From a bacterium (GTDB taxonomy: Bacteria > Actinomycetota > Acidimicrobiia > Acidimicrobiales > Bin134), in NCBI GenBank assembly GCA_026708015.1, contig JAPOVT010000048.1:62001-126000 (forward strand): a DNA stretch of 64,000 nucleotides, read 5' to 3'. Below are positions 8,027 through 16,665 of the stretch, in pieces; position 1 is the stretch's first letter; every line of letters starts with the position of its first letter. The notes beneath the pieces were generated by a model, which saw only the letters and a program-made list of their open reading frames with translations, searched no databases and had not been told where the DNA came from. The position numbers were made by a program, and so were the translations under genes.

Positions 8027-9349
8027 ATGTCTGAGGTCAGGATGCCGCAACTGGGCGAGACGGTGGTGGAAGGGACCATCGTCCAGTGGTTCAAGCAAGT
8101 GGGCGACAACGTGGCCGAAGACGAGCCGCTCTTCGAAGTATCCACCGACAAGGTGGATTCCGAAGTGCCGTCGCCCATGTCTGGAGTGCTGGTGGAGATC
8201 GTGGCTGCCGAGGGCGACACGGTGGAAGTGGGCGCGGTAATCGCCGTTTTGAGTGAGGACGGGGCGGCCGCACCGGTCGCGCCAGCCCCACCGGCGGCGC
8301 CAGCAGCAACCCCGGCCCCGGTAGAGGCGCTGCCGGAACCAGAGCCTGCTCCTGCAACCGCCCCCGCTCCAGAGCCCGAACCTGAGCCGAGCGTTTCGAA
8401 TGGCGGCAATACCGCTTCCGGCGGCGAAGGCATTCTGCTGTCGCCGGTGGTACGTCGGCTTATCGCTGAGAACGGGTTGGACCCGTCTCAGATCACGGGC
8501 ACCGGCAAAGGGGGGCGCATCACCCGAGCCGATGTCGAGTCGTACCTGTCCCAGCACCGCACTGCGGCTGCGCCGACGACGGCGGCGGCACTGCCACGCC
8601 CGCCCTCACCGGCGACGCCGTCTCGCACCGTCGGACGGGACACGGTGGTGCCGCTCAATAACATCCGCCGCATCACTGGCGATCACATGGTGCGGTCGAA
8701 GCAGGTGTCGCCCCATGTGCTGACCGCGGTGGAGGTGGACTTCGAAGGGGTGGAACGGGTGCGGCAGTCCCACCGGGCGGCATTCAAGGCCGAGCACGGC
8801 TTCAGCCTCACCTATCTGCCCTTCATCGCCCGGGCGGTGTGCGACGCCCTCCACTCCTATCCCCACATCAACGCTTCGGTGGGAGAAGGCGAACTGGTCG
8901 TACACAACTATGTGAACCTGGCCGTCGCCGTCGACCTCGACTTCCAGGGGCTGCTGGCCCCGGTGGTGGTGGACGCCGACCGCAAGCGGCTGGTGGCCAT
9001 AGCCGAGGAGGTGGCCGATCTGTCGCAGCGGGCTCGGGCCAAGAAGCTGAACGCCGATGAAATTTCCGGGGGCACGTTCACGATCACCAACCCCGGCCAG
9101 TGGGGCACGATGATGCAGTTCCCCATCATCAGCCAACCCCAGGTGGCCATCTTGTCAACCGACGGAATTCGCCGTCGGCCGGTGGCAGTGACCGCCGAAG
9201 ACGGCAGCGAGGCCATTGCCATCCACTCGGTGGGGGTGCTGGCCCTGGCCTGGGACCATCGGGCTTTTGACGGGGCCTATGTGGCCGCCTTCTTGGACCA
9301 CGTTCGGTCGATCATCGAAACCCGCGACTGGCATACCGAGATGACGTGA
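8027..9349 (+). CDS. 2-oxoacid dehydrogenase dihydrolipoyl acyltransferase (E2)
   Basis: The 440-residue product is the acyltransferase core of a pyruvate, 2-oxoglutarate or branched-chain complex. Residues 1-78 form one lipoyl domain with the lysine in FEVSTDKVDSEVPSP; a long Ala-Pro-Glu linker follows; LLSPVVRRLIAENGLDPSQI is the E3/E1-binding domain; the C-terminal catalytic domain ends with the active-site WDHRAFDGAYVAAFL. Actinobacterial 2-oxoglutarate E2 enzymes often carry two lipoyl domains, whereas this has one, so the substrate is left open. It follows lpdA and its TGA overlaps the GTG of the LipB-LipA gene by four bases (GTGA), so lipoylation enzymes are made together with their target. 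Confidence 0.93.
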   Translation: MSEVRMPQLGETVVEGTIVQWFKQVGDNVAEDEPLFEVSTDKVDSEVPSPMSGVLVEIVAAEGDTVEVGAVIAVLSEDGAAAPVAPAPPAAPAATPAPVEALPEPEPAPATAPAPEPEPEPSVSNGGNTASGGEGILLSPVVRRLIAENGLDPSQITGTGKGGRITRADVESYLSQHRTAAAPTTAAALPRPPSPATPSRTVGRDTVVPLNNIRRITGDHMVRSKQVSPHVLTAVEVDFEGVERVRQSHRAAFKAEHGFSLTYLPFIARAVCDALHSYPHINASVGEGELVVHNYVNLAVAVDLDFQGLLAPVVVDADRKRLVAIAEEVADLSQRARAKKLNADEISGGTFTITNPGQWGTMMQFPIISQPQVAILSTDGIRRRPVAVTAEDGSEAIAIHSVGVLALAWDHRAFDGAYVAAFLDHVRSIIETRDWHTEMT

Positions 9350-11052
9350 TTGCAGAACGGGATGTCGTAGCAGAAGATGACGCAGTGAATCCGCTTCGCA
9401 TCCGGTGGCTGGGGCGGGTGTCGTACCGGGATGCGCACGCCTGCCAGCAGGCCATGTTCGAGCGGCGGGGCGACTGCTTGCTGCTGTTGGAGCATCCCCA
9501 TGTGTTTACTCTGGGGCTGCGGGGCGACGAGGCCAACATCCTGGTAAACCCCGCCGAGGTGGGGGCCGAGGTGGTCTACACCGACCGGGGCGGCGATGTC
9601 ACCTATCACGGGCCTGGCCAGCTCGTCGGCTACCCGGTGATGACCGTCCCCGGCAAGCGGGGTGGGGGCATGGCCGACACAGTGGCCTATGTGCGCTCAG
9701 TGGAGCAGCTGGTAATCGATGCGCTGGCCGATCTGGGGTTGTCCAACTGCGGTCGCCTGTCCGACTACCCCGGAGTGTGGGTTGACCCCGACAGCGACAA
9801 TCCTCGCAAGATCGCCGCAATCGGAGTGCGCCTCAGCCGCGCTCGCTCCATGCACGGCTTCGCCCTGAACGTGGACTGCGACTTGGACTGGTTCGATCGC
9901 ATCGTGCCCTGCGGCATTCCCGACAAGGCGGTCACCTCGTTGGCTGCCGAGGGGCGTCGGGCAACCATGCTAGAGGTGGTGGACGCGGTGGCAGCCCGGG
10001 CCGCCGACCGCTGGGGCGCCGGGGGAGTGGACCGGGCTGACGTGGCCTGGCGGCAGCGGCCCGAGGATTTGAGCCCGTTCAGCCGGGGTATGGGACCGGG
10101 CGAGCTGCCGGGCAAGGCCGTCCGCCTGCAAAGCAGGATGAACGAAGCCGGCCTCGACGGCGGCTTGGACATTACCGAGCGCAAGCCGCCCTGGATGCGG
10201 GTGGCCCTTAGGACCGGCCCCGAGTTCCGGCGGCTTCGGTCGGTGCTGCACAGCCGGAATCTGGTGACAGTGTGCGAGGAAGCCGGGTGCCCCAACATCT
10301 ACGAGTGCTGGAACGAGGGCACGGCCACGTTCATGATCAACGGAGAGCGCTGCACGCGGGCCTGCGGGTTCTGCCTGGTGGACACGCAGCGCCCCGAGCC
10401 CCCCGACCCTGTAGAGCCCGAGCGGGTGGCCGACGCGGTGGAGGCCATGGGCTTGGACTACGCGGTGGTGACCGCGGTGGCCCGCGACGACCTGCCCGAC
10501 GGGGGCGCCGCCGGTTTCGCCGCCGTCACCGCTGCCATCCGCCGCCGTACTCCCGGAGTGCGGGTGGAGGTGCTCATTCCGGATTGCAAGGGCGACCCCG
10601 AGGCGCTGGCCGTGGTCTTTGAGGCCCGACCCGATGTGTTGAACCACAACATCGAGACCGTGGCCCGACTTCAGCGGGTGGTACGGCCCTCGGCGGGCTA
10701 TGGCCGCAGCCTGGCCGTGTTGGCCCGGGCCAAGGCGGCGGGGCTCACCACCAAGTCGTCGATCATCGTCGGCCTGGGCGAGACTAACGATGAGGTGGTC
10801 CAGACCATGGCCGACTTGGCCGCAGTGGGCACCGACATCGTGACCGTCGGCCAGTATCTGCGGCCCACTACCCATCATCTTCCGATTGCCCGGTGGGTGC
10901 CGCCGGACCAATTCGAGCGATTTCAGGAGATCGGCCTATCGTTGGGCATCTCACACGTGGAGGCCAGCCCCTTGACTCGCAGCTCCCACCACGCCCAACA
11001 CGCCCACGCCCAGGCTCTGGCTTCTCCAGTCAGGGCCGCAGGAGTAGGTTGA
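9346..11052 (+). CDS. lipB-lipA: Fused octanoyltransferase LipB and lipoyl synthase LipA
   Basis: A single 568-residue frame holds two enzymes of lipoate synthesis. Residues 15-235 are LipB: RGGDVTYHGPGQLVGYP, the catalytic lysine in RKIAAIGV (Lys155) and the acyl-thioester cysteine in VPCGIPDKAVTSL (Cys189). Residues 280-560 are LipA, a radical SAM enzyme: auxiliary cluster cysteines 310, 315 and 321 in CEEAGCPNIYEC, radical SAM cysteines 336, 340 and 343 in CTRACGFC, and the serine of the RSSHHA end. The linker is about 45 residues. LipB moves octanoate from acyl carrier protein to E2 and LipA inserts two sulfurs, so the fusion joins consecutive steps. The GTG start overlaps the E2 stop. 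All key residues are present in both halves. Confidence 0.95.
   Translation: MIAERDVVAEDDAVNPLRIRWLGRVSYRDAHACQQAMFERRGDCLLLLEHPHVFTLGLRGDEANILVNPAEVGAEVVYTDRGGDVTYHGPGQLVGYPVMTVPGKRGGGMADTVAYVRSVEQLVIDALADLGLSNCGRLSDYPGVWVDPDSDNPRKIAAIGVRLSRARSMHGFALNVDCDLDWFDRIVPCGIPDKAVTSLAAEGRRATMLEVVDAVAARAADRWGAGGVDRADVAWRQRPEDLSPFSRGMGPGELPGKAVRLQSRMNEAGLDGGLDITERKPPWMRVALRTGPEFRRLRSVLHSRNLVTVCEEAGCPNIYECWNEGTATFMINGERCTRACGFCLVDTQRPEPPDPVEPERVADAVEAMGLDYAVVTAVARDDLPDGGAAGFAAVTAAIRRRTPGVRVEVLIPDCKGDPEALAVVFEARPDVLNHNIETVARLQRVVRPSAGYGRSLAVLARAKAAGLTTKSSIIVGLGETNDEVVQTMADLAAVGTDIVTVGQYLRPTTHHLPIARWVPPDQFERFQEIGLSLGISHVEASPLTRSSHHAQHAHAQALASPVRAAGVG
11045..11050 (+). promoter_or_regulatory. Candidate -10 box (TAGGTT) for the M24 peptidase gene
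   Basis: TAGGTT lies within the last codons of the LipB-LipA gene and seven bases before the ATG at 11058; the peptidase may therefore have its own leaderless transcript as well as read-through. Confidence 0.35.
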
Positions 11053-11057
11053 CCCCG

Positions 11058-12164
11058 ATGTTCAGCCAGCGGCTAGACCGGGCCCGAACCCTGATGGCCG
11101 AGCAGCAGGTGGATGTGCTGCTTCTGTCGGTGGGTGCCGACCTGCCCTACTTCTGCGGTTACGAGGCCATGCCGCTCGAGCGGTTGACCATGCTGGTGGT
11201 GCCCCGAAGCGGCGACGTCCGGCTCATCGTTCCCCGACTGGAGGCCCCCAGGGTGGTGGAGCGGCCAGACGTGTTCGAGGTTGTGGCGTGGGACGAGACT
11301 GACGACCCCATCGATCTAGCCCGCTCGTTTGTTGGCTCCGTCTCGGTGGCGGCAATCGGCGATCACACCTGGGCAGGTTTCCTCGTCGATCTGATGAAAG
11401 CTTTGCCGGCGACCGAGTTCCGCCGGGCGTCAGAGGTGACCAGCCCGCTGCGCTCAGTGAAGGACGCTGTCGAGGTGGAGTCGCTGCGGTCAGCGGCCGC
11501 CGCTGCCGATCGAGTGGCGGTCGAGCTTCGATCAGGCGACATCGAGTTGGTAGGGCGGACCGAAGCAGAGGTTTCGGCCGAGTTGGGTCGTCGGCTGTTG
11601 GCTGAGGGCCACCAACGGGTGAATTTTGCCATCGTGGCCGCTGGCGAGAACGCGGCCAGCCCCCACCACGAGCCAGGGGAACGGGTTATCAAGTCAGGCG
11701 AGATCGTGCTGTGCGACTTCGGTGGAACCATGGCCGACACTGACGGAGTTGGCTACTGCTCTGACATCACCCGGTGCGTACACCTTGGCGAGCCCCCCGC
11801 CGATCTAGTCGATGCCTATGACGTGCTGTTCGAGGCCCAGGCCGCCCAAGTGGCCGCGGCGGAGGTCGGCCGGCCCTGCCAGGAAGTCGACCGGGTAGGG
11901 CGGTCGATGATCGCCGAAGCGGGGTTTGGCGACAACTTCATCCACCGCACCGGCCACGGCATCGGCACCGAGGCCCACGAGGCCCCCTACATCGTGGAGG
12001 GCAACACCCTTGAGCTGCGTGCTGGCCACGCCTTTTCGATCGAGCCCGGCATCTATCTGCCCGGGCGATGGGGCTTGCGCTTGGAGGACATTGTTGTTGC
12101 AGCTGCCGACGGCCCCGACAACCTCACCACCACCGATCACCGCTTGGCTGTACTTGACGTGTGA
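11058..12164 (+). CDS. M24 family Xaa-Pro peptidase
   Basis: The 368-residue product has an N-terminal creatinase-like domain (residues 1-125) and a C-terminal pita-bread metallopeptidase domain. The dinuclear metal ligands are all visible: Asp in VLCDFGGTM, Asp in YCSDITRCV, His in RTGHGIGTE, Glu in SIEPGIYLPG and Glu in LRLEDIVV. Such enzymes remove N-terminal residues before proline in the cytoplasm, although some members have other amide substrates. The frame is open upstream inside lipA, but the ATG at 11058 starts the family consensus (MFSQRLDRARTLMAEQQVD). It follows the lipoate operon by five bases and converges on a membrane protein gene. Confidence 0.9.
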   Translation: MFSQRLDRARTLMAEQQVDVLLLSVGADLPYFCGYEAMPLERLTMLVVPRSGDVRLIVPRLEAPRVVERPDVFEVVAWDETDDPIDLARSFVGSVSVAAIGDHTWAGFLVDLMKALPATEFRRASEVTSPLRSVKDAVEVESLRSAAAAADRVAVELRSGDIELVGRTEAEVSAELGRRLLAEGHQRVNFAIVAAGENAASPHHEPGERVIKSGEIVLCDFGGTMADTDGVGYCSDITRCVHLGEPPADLVDAYDVLFEAQAAQVAAAEVGRPCQEVDRVGRSMIAEAGFGDNFIHRTGHGIGTEAHEAPYIVEGNTLELRAGHAFSIEPGIYLPGRWGLRLEDIVVAAADGPDNLTTTDHRLAVLDV

Positions 12165-12182
12165 CCGACACTCTGGCCGGGT

Positions 12183-13040
12183 TCAGGAAGTATCGAGCAA
12201 CACCCGGGCGACCAAGTCCATTCCGAAACCGGTCAAGATGCCCAGATACAGCAGGCCGGTGGCGGCCATAACCGCAGAGTAGAACCGCTCCCGCAGCGCG
12301 GCCCGAGCTAGAACCACCAGTCCCGCGGTGGTCACCACGCAGGCCACCCAGAACCAGCCCAACAGCCCGTTGTAGCCGTCGTCGATGGTCCCGCTGAGCA
12401 CCGATCCCATGCCGGTGGGCCACAGCATCACCACCAACTCCGGCAGCCACAGCAGTCCGGTCCATCGCACCAACTCCAAAAGCGGGCCCCGGGCCAAGCC
12501 GGGCTGTACCAGATACCAATGGCCCAACAGCATGGCGTCGGTAACTGCACCGAGGAAGAACGCTCCGATCACGGTACGGGCTACCGCCAACGCGGCTGGG
12601 TCTCCGGCGTCGAGCCCGCCGGCCACCACTCCGATCAAACCCACCGCGGGGGCGATGAGATCCAGGATCGGGGGGAATTCTGGGACGCTGCGGTCGAAGC
12701 GCTGCTCTTCCCGGTCTATGCCGGTCATCTCGGCGATCTCGGCGCTGCGCCGTTCCATCCGTTCTCTCTGCCCGCTCACCCCGGCCCGTCGTCGGAGCAC
12801 CGACACCGCCAGCGCCGCGGCGGCGGCTGTGGCCGTGGCTGCCGCGGTCCAATCCCGCACCGGTACCGGATCAGTGGCGAATCCCAGCCAAGCACCGCCT
12901 GCGGCCAGCAGTCCGAAAACGCTGCGCATAAGCCAGCCGTAGCCCAGTCCGGCTTCCCGCCGCCGGGTGGTGAGCCAGGTAAACGCCAGTCCGCCGACGG
13001 CCAGCTGCACCAGCAGGGTGGCCGGCTGAAGTTGGATCAC
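12183..13040 (-). CDS. Multi-pass membrane protein of unknown function
   Basis: The 285-residue product is not recognised. Hydrophobic stretches suggest about eight transmembrane helices, with a charged cytoplasmic loop near residues 88-118 (RRRAGVSGQRERMERRSAEI). A conserved-looking TDAMLLGHWYLVQPGL follows helix five; His-Trp-Tyr in a membrane segment could bind a cofactor or metal, but that is guesswork. The GTG start lies 12 bases after the metH stop, so the gene is probably expressed from the metH promoter. It converges on the M24 peptidase gene. Confidence 0.75.
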   Translation of the reverse strand: MIQLQPATLLVQLAVGGLAFTWLTTRRREAGLGYGWLMRSVFGLLAAGGAWLGFATDPVPVRDWTAAATATAAAAALAVSVLRRRAGVSGQRERMERRSAEIAEMTGIDREEQRFDRSVPEFPPILDLIAPAVGLIGVVAGGLDAGDPAALAVARTVIGAFFLGAVTDAMLLGHWYLVQPGLARGPLLELVRWTGLLWLPELVVMLWPTGMGSVLSGTIDDGYNGLLGWFWVACVVTTAGLVVLARAALRERFYSAVMAATGLLYLGILTGFGMDLVARVLLDTS

Positions 13041-13052
13041 TCGACAGTTCCC

Positions 13053-16000
13053 TTATCCCCGCACTGCTGACCTGGCATCTGAGCGGGCGACGAAGTACTT
13101 GGCCTGGGGGTGGTGGCAGATGAGGGCCGAGGTGGTTTGCTCGGGCTGGTATTGGTAGCTGGTTTCCTCGCCGACTTGGATGCCGATTCGGTCGGCGTCG
13201 AGGAGCTGGGCCACGGTGAGGTTGTCCTCGAGGTCGGGACAGGCGGGGTAGCCCCAGGAGTAGCGGCCGCCCCGGTACTGCTGGCGAAACAAGCCGATGA
13301 GGGTGGGCCCGTCCTCGTCAGCGAATCCCCATTCGGCGCGGATGCGGTGGTGCCAGTGCTCAGCGAGGGCTTCAGCCATCTCCACTCCGAGGCCGTGAAG
13401 CAGCAGGTAGTCCTGGTAGCGGTTGTCGGCGAACAGCTTGGCGGTGGCTTTGGAGACCTCGGCGCCCATGGTCACGATGTGGAAGGCGGCGTAGTCAACC
13501 TCATCGCCATCGGCGGGCCGGAAGAAGTCGGCAATGCACTGATACGGGTCTTTGGGCTGCCGGGGATAGTGGAATCGGCAGAGCTCGGAGGTGCGTTCGG
13601 GGGAGTCCCACACCACCAGATCGTCACCGCTCCCGTTCACCGGGAAGTAGCCGTACACCACTTGGGGCACCAGCAGTCCCTGGGCCATGGCTGAGGCGAG
13701 CTGCTCGCGCATCGTGGGGCGAATGCGCTCTTTGAACGCGGGGTCGTCCTCGCCGTCCACGGGACGGAACTGCCACTGATTGCGGAACAAGGCAGTTTCG
13801 TTCACGTACTCGGCGATGTCGGCCACGGGAATGCCCTTGACCACCCGAGACCCCAAAAACGGGGGCTCGAAGACGGGATTGTCGGTGGCCACCGATGGCG
13901 CCCTGTCCGGGATTTCGTCGCCCGCCACCCCGGCGGCGTCCCGGCGGGCCCGGCGGGGCAGGTCGCGGCCGCCCGGGCGGCGTCCGAAGTCGGGATCTTC
14001 GGTGCCGGTGCGGCGCAACTCGCCCAGCCGGTCCATCACCGCGAGGCCCTCGAAGGCGTCCTTGCCGTAGAACACCCGGCCCTGATAGGTCTCCCGCATG
14101 TCCCGCTCTACGTAGGTGCGGGTCAGCGCGGCACCGCCCAACAGCACCGGGAAGTGGTGGAGGTCTCGGGTGTTCAGCTCCTCTAGGTTGTCCCGCATGA
14201 TCAGGGTGCTCTTGACCAGCAGACCGCTCATGCCGAGGGCGTGGGCGTCCACCTCCAGAGCCCGTTCGATCATCTCGGCGATCGAGACCTTGATGCCCAG
14301 GTTGTGAACCTCATAGCCGTTGTTGGTCAAGATGATGTCCACCAGGTTCTTGCCGATGTCGTGGACGTCGCCCTTTACGGTGGCCAGCACGATCCGGCCC
14401 TTGCCCCCGGTGTCGTCGGCCTTTTCCATGTGCGGCTCCAGATACGACACCGCGGTCTTCATGGTCTCGGCTGATTGGAGCACGAACGGCAGCTGCATCT
14501 CGCCAGAGGCGAACAGCTCGCCCACCACCTTCATCCCCGCCAGCAGCGTGTTGTTGACGATGTCCAGCGCCGGGGTGGTGGCCAGCGCCTCATCCAGGTC
14601 GTCCTCCAGCCCGTCGCGTTCGCCGTCGATGATGCGCTGCTCCAGGCGCTGCTCCACCGGCCACCCGGAGCGGTCCTCTTTCACGGCCGCAGTGGTGGTC
14701 ACGTTTTCGAATGCGGCTAGGAGCTCGGTCAGCGGGTCGTAGTCGCCCCGGCCCTCCGACGCGATCCCGCCCGACCCTCGGCGGTCGTAGATCAAATCCA
14801 GGCACACGTCTCGGTGGTGCGGGTCTACCCGGTTCAGCGGGATGATCCGCCCGGCGTGCACGATGGCCGAGTCGAGCCCGGCGTTGAGGCACTCGTGCAA
14901 GAACATGGAGTTGAGTACGTGGCGGGCGGCGGGCTTCAGCCCGAACGACACGTTGGACACTCCCAGCGTGGTGTAGGCACCGGGCAATTCGGATTTGATG
15001 CGCCGGATGGCCTCGATGGTGGCCAGGCCGTCTTGGCGCAGGTCGTCGTCGCCGGTGGACAGCGGGAATGTCAAGGCGTCGAAGATGAGGTCGGAAGGGG
15101 ACAGCCCGTAGCGATCCACGGCGAGGCGGTAGAGGCGGTGGGCCACCCGCATCTTCCACTCCAGGTCTCGGGCCTGGCCCTCCTCGTCGATGAGCAAGCA
15201 CACCACCGCCGCGCCGTACTCCCGGGCCAGCGTCAGCACCCGGTCAAGACGTGAGCCCTCCGCCTCGCCGTCTTCCAAGTTGGCCGAGTTCAGCACCGCC
15301 CGGCCGCCGATCCACTCCAACCCGGCCTGCATCACGTCGGGCTCGGTGGAGTCCAGTACCAGCGGGGCGGCCACGCCGGTGGCGAACCGGCGGGCCAACT
15401 CGTCCATGTCGGCGGTGCCGTCGCGCCCCACGTAGTCCACGCACAAATCCAGCAGGTGGGCGCCCTCGCCTACCTGGTCGCGTGCGATCTGAAGGCAGCC
15501 GTCCCAGTCGCCCTCCAGCATGGCGTCGCGGAACTTGCGGGAGCCGTTGGCGTTGGTGCGCTCTCCCACGATCAAAAACGACGTGTCCTGAGCGAAGGGC
15601 ACCGCGGTGTACATGGAGGTGGCCGACGGGGGCAGTGCGCCGGGCCGGGGTCCGGGAACGAGGTCGGCGCAGCGGTCGATCACCGCTTGGAGGTGCTCGG
15701 AAGTGGTGCCGCAACACCCGCCGATCACGCTCACCCCCAGCTCGGTGACGTAGCGGGCCAGGTAGTCGGCCAACTCGTCGGGTCCGACGTCGTAGTGCAT
15801 CCGTCCGTCCACCACCTGGGGGAGTCCGGCGTTGGGGATGCAGGCCACCGGCACCGGACACTGCTCCGATAGCACCCGCAGGTGCTCGCCCATCTCGGCG
15901 GGGCCGGTGGCGCAGTTCAGCCCGAACACGGCGGGACTCAGCGGGGCCAGCGCGGCCAGCGCCGCGCCGGTCTCGGTGCCGGGCAGCATCCGGCCGGTCA

Positions 16001-16583
16001 TCTCGATAGTGACCTGCACTTGCAGCGGCACTTCTCGGCCCGCGGCGGCCATGGCCCGACGACAGCCGTTGATGGCCGCTTTGGCCCCGAGCAGGTCGTA
16101 CTGGGTCTCGATGATGAACAGATCGACCCCGCCATCTAGCAGTCCCCGAGCCTGCACCTCGAAGGCGTCGCGCAGGTCGGCGTAGCGGATCTGGCCCAGC
16201 GATGCCAGCTTGGTGCCTGGCCCCACCGAGCCGGCCACCCACCGGGGCCGGCCGGCGGCGGAGTGGCCGTGGGCTGCTTCTTTGGCGATGCGGGCCGCGG
16301 CCAGGTTGATCTCGTAGGCCTGGTCGGCGATGCCGTATTCGGCCAGGGGCACGGCGAACGCCCCGAAGGTGGCGGTCTCCACCGCGTCCACTCCGAGGCC
16401 CAGGTACAGGTCGTGCATCCCGGCGATGAGCTCGGGCCGGGTGAGGCACAAGAGCTCGTTGCAGCCCTCCAGATCGGGACCGCCGAAGTCGTCGGCGCTC
16501 AGCGGCTGCTCTTGGACATAGGTGCCAAACGCCCCGTCGTAGATGAGGACGCGCTCTTGGGCCGCATCCTCATAGGAACCCAT
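13053..16583 (-). CDS. metH: Cobalamin-dependent methionine synthase
   Basis: The 1176-residue product makes methionine from homocysteine and methyltetrahydrofolate. Residues 1-300 are the homocysteine domain with zinc cysteines in GLNCATG and IGGCCGTT; residues 330-600 the pterin-binding barrel; about 640-870 the cobalamin region with the base-off ligand motif DVHDIGKN; and 940-1170 the reactivation domain with the S-adenosylmethionine-binding RGGRYSWGYPACPDLED. The frame is open to 16802, but the extra residues have no family resemblance and the ATG at 16583 with a TAGCCT box 8 bases upstream fits. The spacer before the reactivation domain is rich in Gly and Arg. There is no room for a cobalamin or SAM riboswitch leader. 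Confidence 0.96.
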   Translation of the reverse strand: MGSYEDAAQERVLIYDGAFGTYVQEQPLSADDFGGPDLEGCNELLCLTRPELIAGMHDLYLGLGVDAVETATFGAFAVPLAEYGIADQAYEINLAAARIAKEAAHGHSAAGRPRWVAGSVGPGTKLASLGQIRYADLRDAFEVQARGLLDGGVDLFIIETQYDLLGAKAAINGCRRAMAAAGREVPLQVQVTIEMTGRMLPGTETGAALAALAPLSPAVFGLNCATGPAEMGEHLRVLSEQCPVPVACIPNAGLPQVVDGRMHYDVGPDELADYLARYVTELGVSVIGGCCGTTSEHLQAVIDRCADLVPGPRPGALPPSATSMYTAVPFAQDTSFLIVGERTNANGSRKFRDAMLEGDWDGCLQIARDQVGEGAHLLDLCVDYVGRDGTADMDELARRFATGVAAPLVLDSTEPDVMQAGLEWIGGRAVLNSANLEDGEAEGSRLDRVLTLAREYGAAVVCLLIDEEGQARDLEWKMRVAHRLYRLAVDRYGLSPSDLIFDALTFPLSTGDDDLRQDGLATIEAIRRIKSELPGAYTTLGVSNVSFGLKPAARHVLNSMFLHECLNAGLDSAIVHAGRIIPLNRVDPHHRDVCLDLIYDRRGSGGIASEGRGDYDPLTELLAAFENVTTTAAVKEDRSGWPVEQRLEQRIIDGERDGLEDDLDEALATTPALDIVNNTLLAGMKVVGELFASGEMQLPFVLQSAETMKTAVSYLEPHMEKADDTGGKGRIVLATVKGDVHDIGKNLVDIILTNNGYEVHNLGIKVSIAEMIERALEVDAHALGMSGLLVKSTLIMRDNLEELNTRDLHHFPVLLGGAALTRTYVERDMRETYQGRVFYGKDAFEGLAVMDRLGELRRTGTEDPDFGRRPGGRDLPRRARRDAAGVAGDEIPDRAPSVATDNPVFEPPFLGSRVVKGIPVADIAEYVNETALFRNQWQFRPVDGEDDPAFKERIRPTMREQLASAMAQGLLVPQVVYGYFPVNGSGDDLVVWDSPERTSELCRFHYPRQPKDPYQCIADFFRPADGDEVDYAAFHIVTMGAEVSKATAKLFADNRYQDYLLLHGLGVEMAEALAEHWHHRIRAEWGFADEDGPTLIGLFRQQYRGGRYSWGYPACPDLEDNLTVAQLLDADRIGIQVGEETSYQYQPEQTTSALICHHPQAKYFVARSDARSAVRG

Positions 16584-16591
16584 GGAATGCG

Positions 16592-16597
16592 AGGCTA
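16592..16597 (-). promoter_or_regulatory. Candidate -10 box (TAGCCT) for metH
   Basis: On the reverse strand TAGCCT is followed by eight bases and the metH ATG at 16583. The gap to the divergent pepA gene is only 82 bases. Confidence 0.4.
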
Positions 16598-16654
16598 CTT
16601 TGCATTGGGGGCTGTTTTGATGCTGGATAACATCGCAGGGGCTTGAATCGATCT

Positions 16655-16660
16655 GAGGAG
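16655..16660 (+). promoter_or_regulatory. Shine-Dalgarno site (GAGGAG) of pepA
   Basis: GAGGAG lies five bases before the GTG at 16666 and fixes this start. Confidence 0.6.
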
Positions 16661-16665
16661 AACAG

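Noticed and set aside
7024-8433. Reverse open frame of 469 codons spanning lpdA and the E2 gene
   Set aside because: Crosses two genuine genes; Gly/Ala/Ser repeats are the complement of the E2 Ala-Pro linker.
16584-16665. Cobalamin or SAM riboswitch before metH
   Set aside because: The whole divergent gap is 82 bases and the candidate -10 box lies 8 bases from the ATG, leaving no leader.
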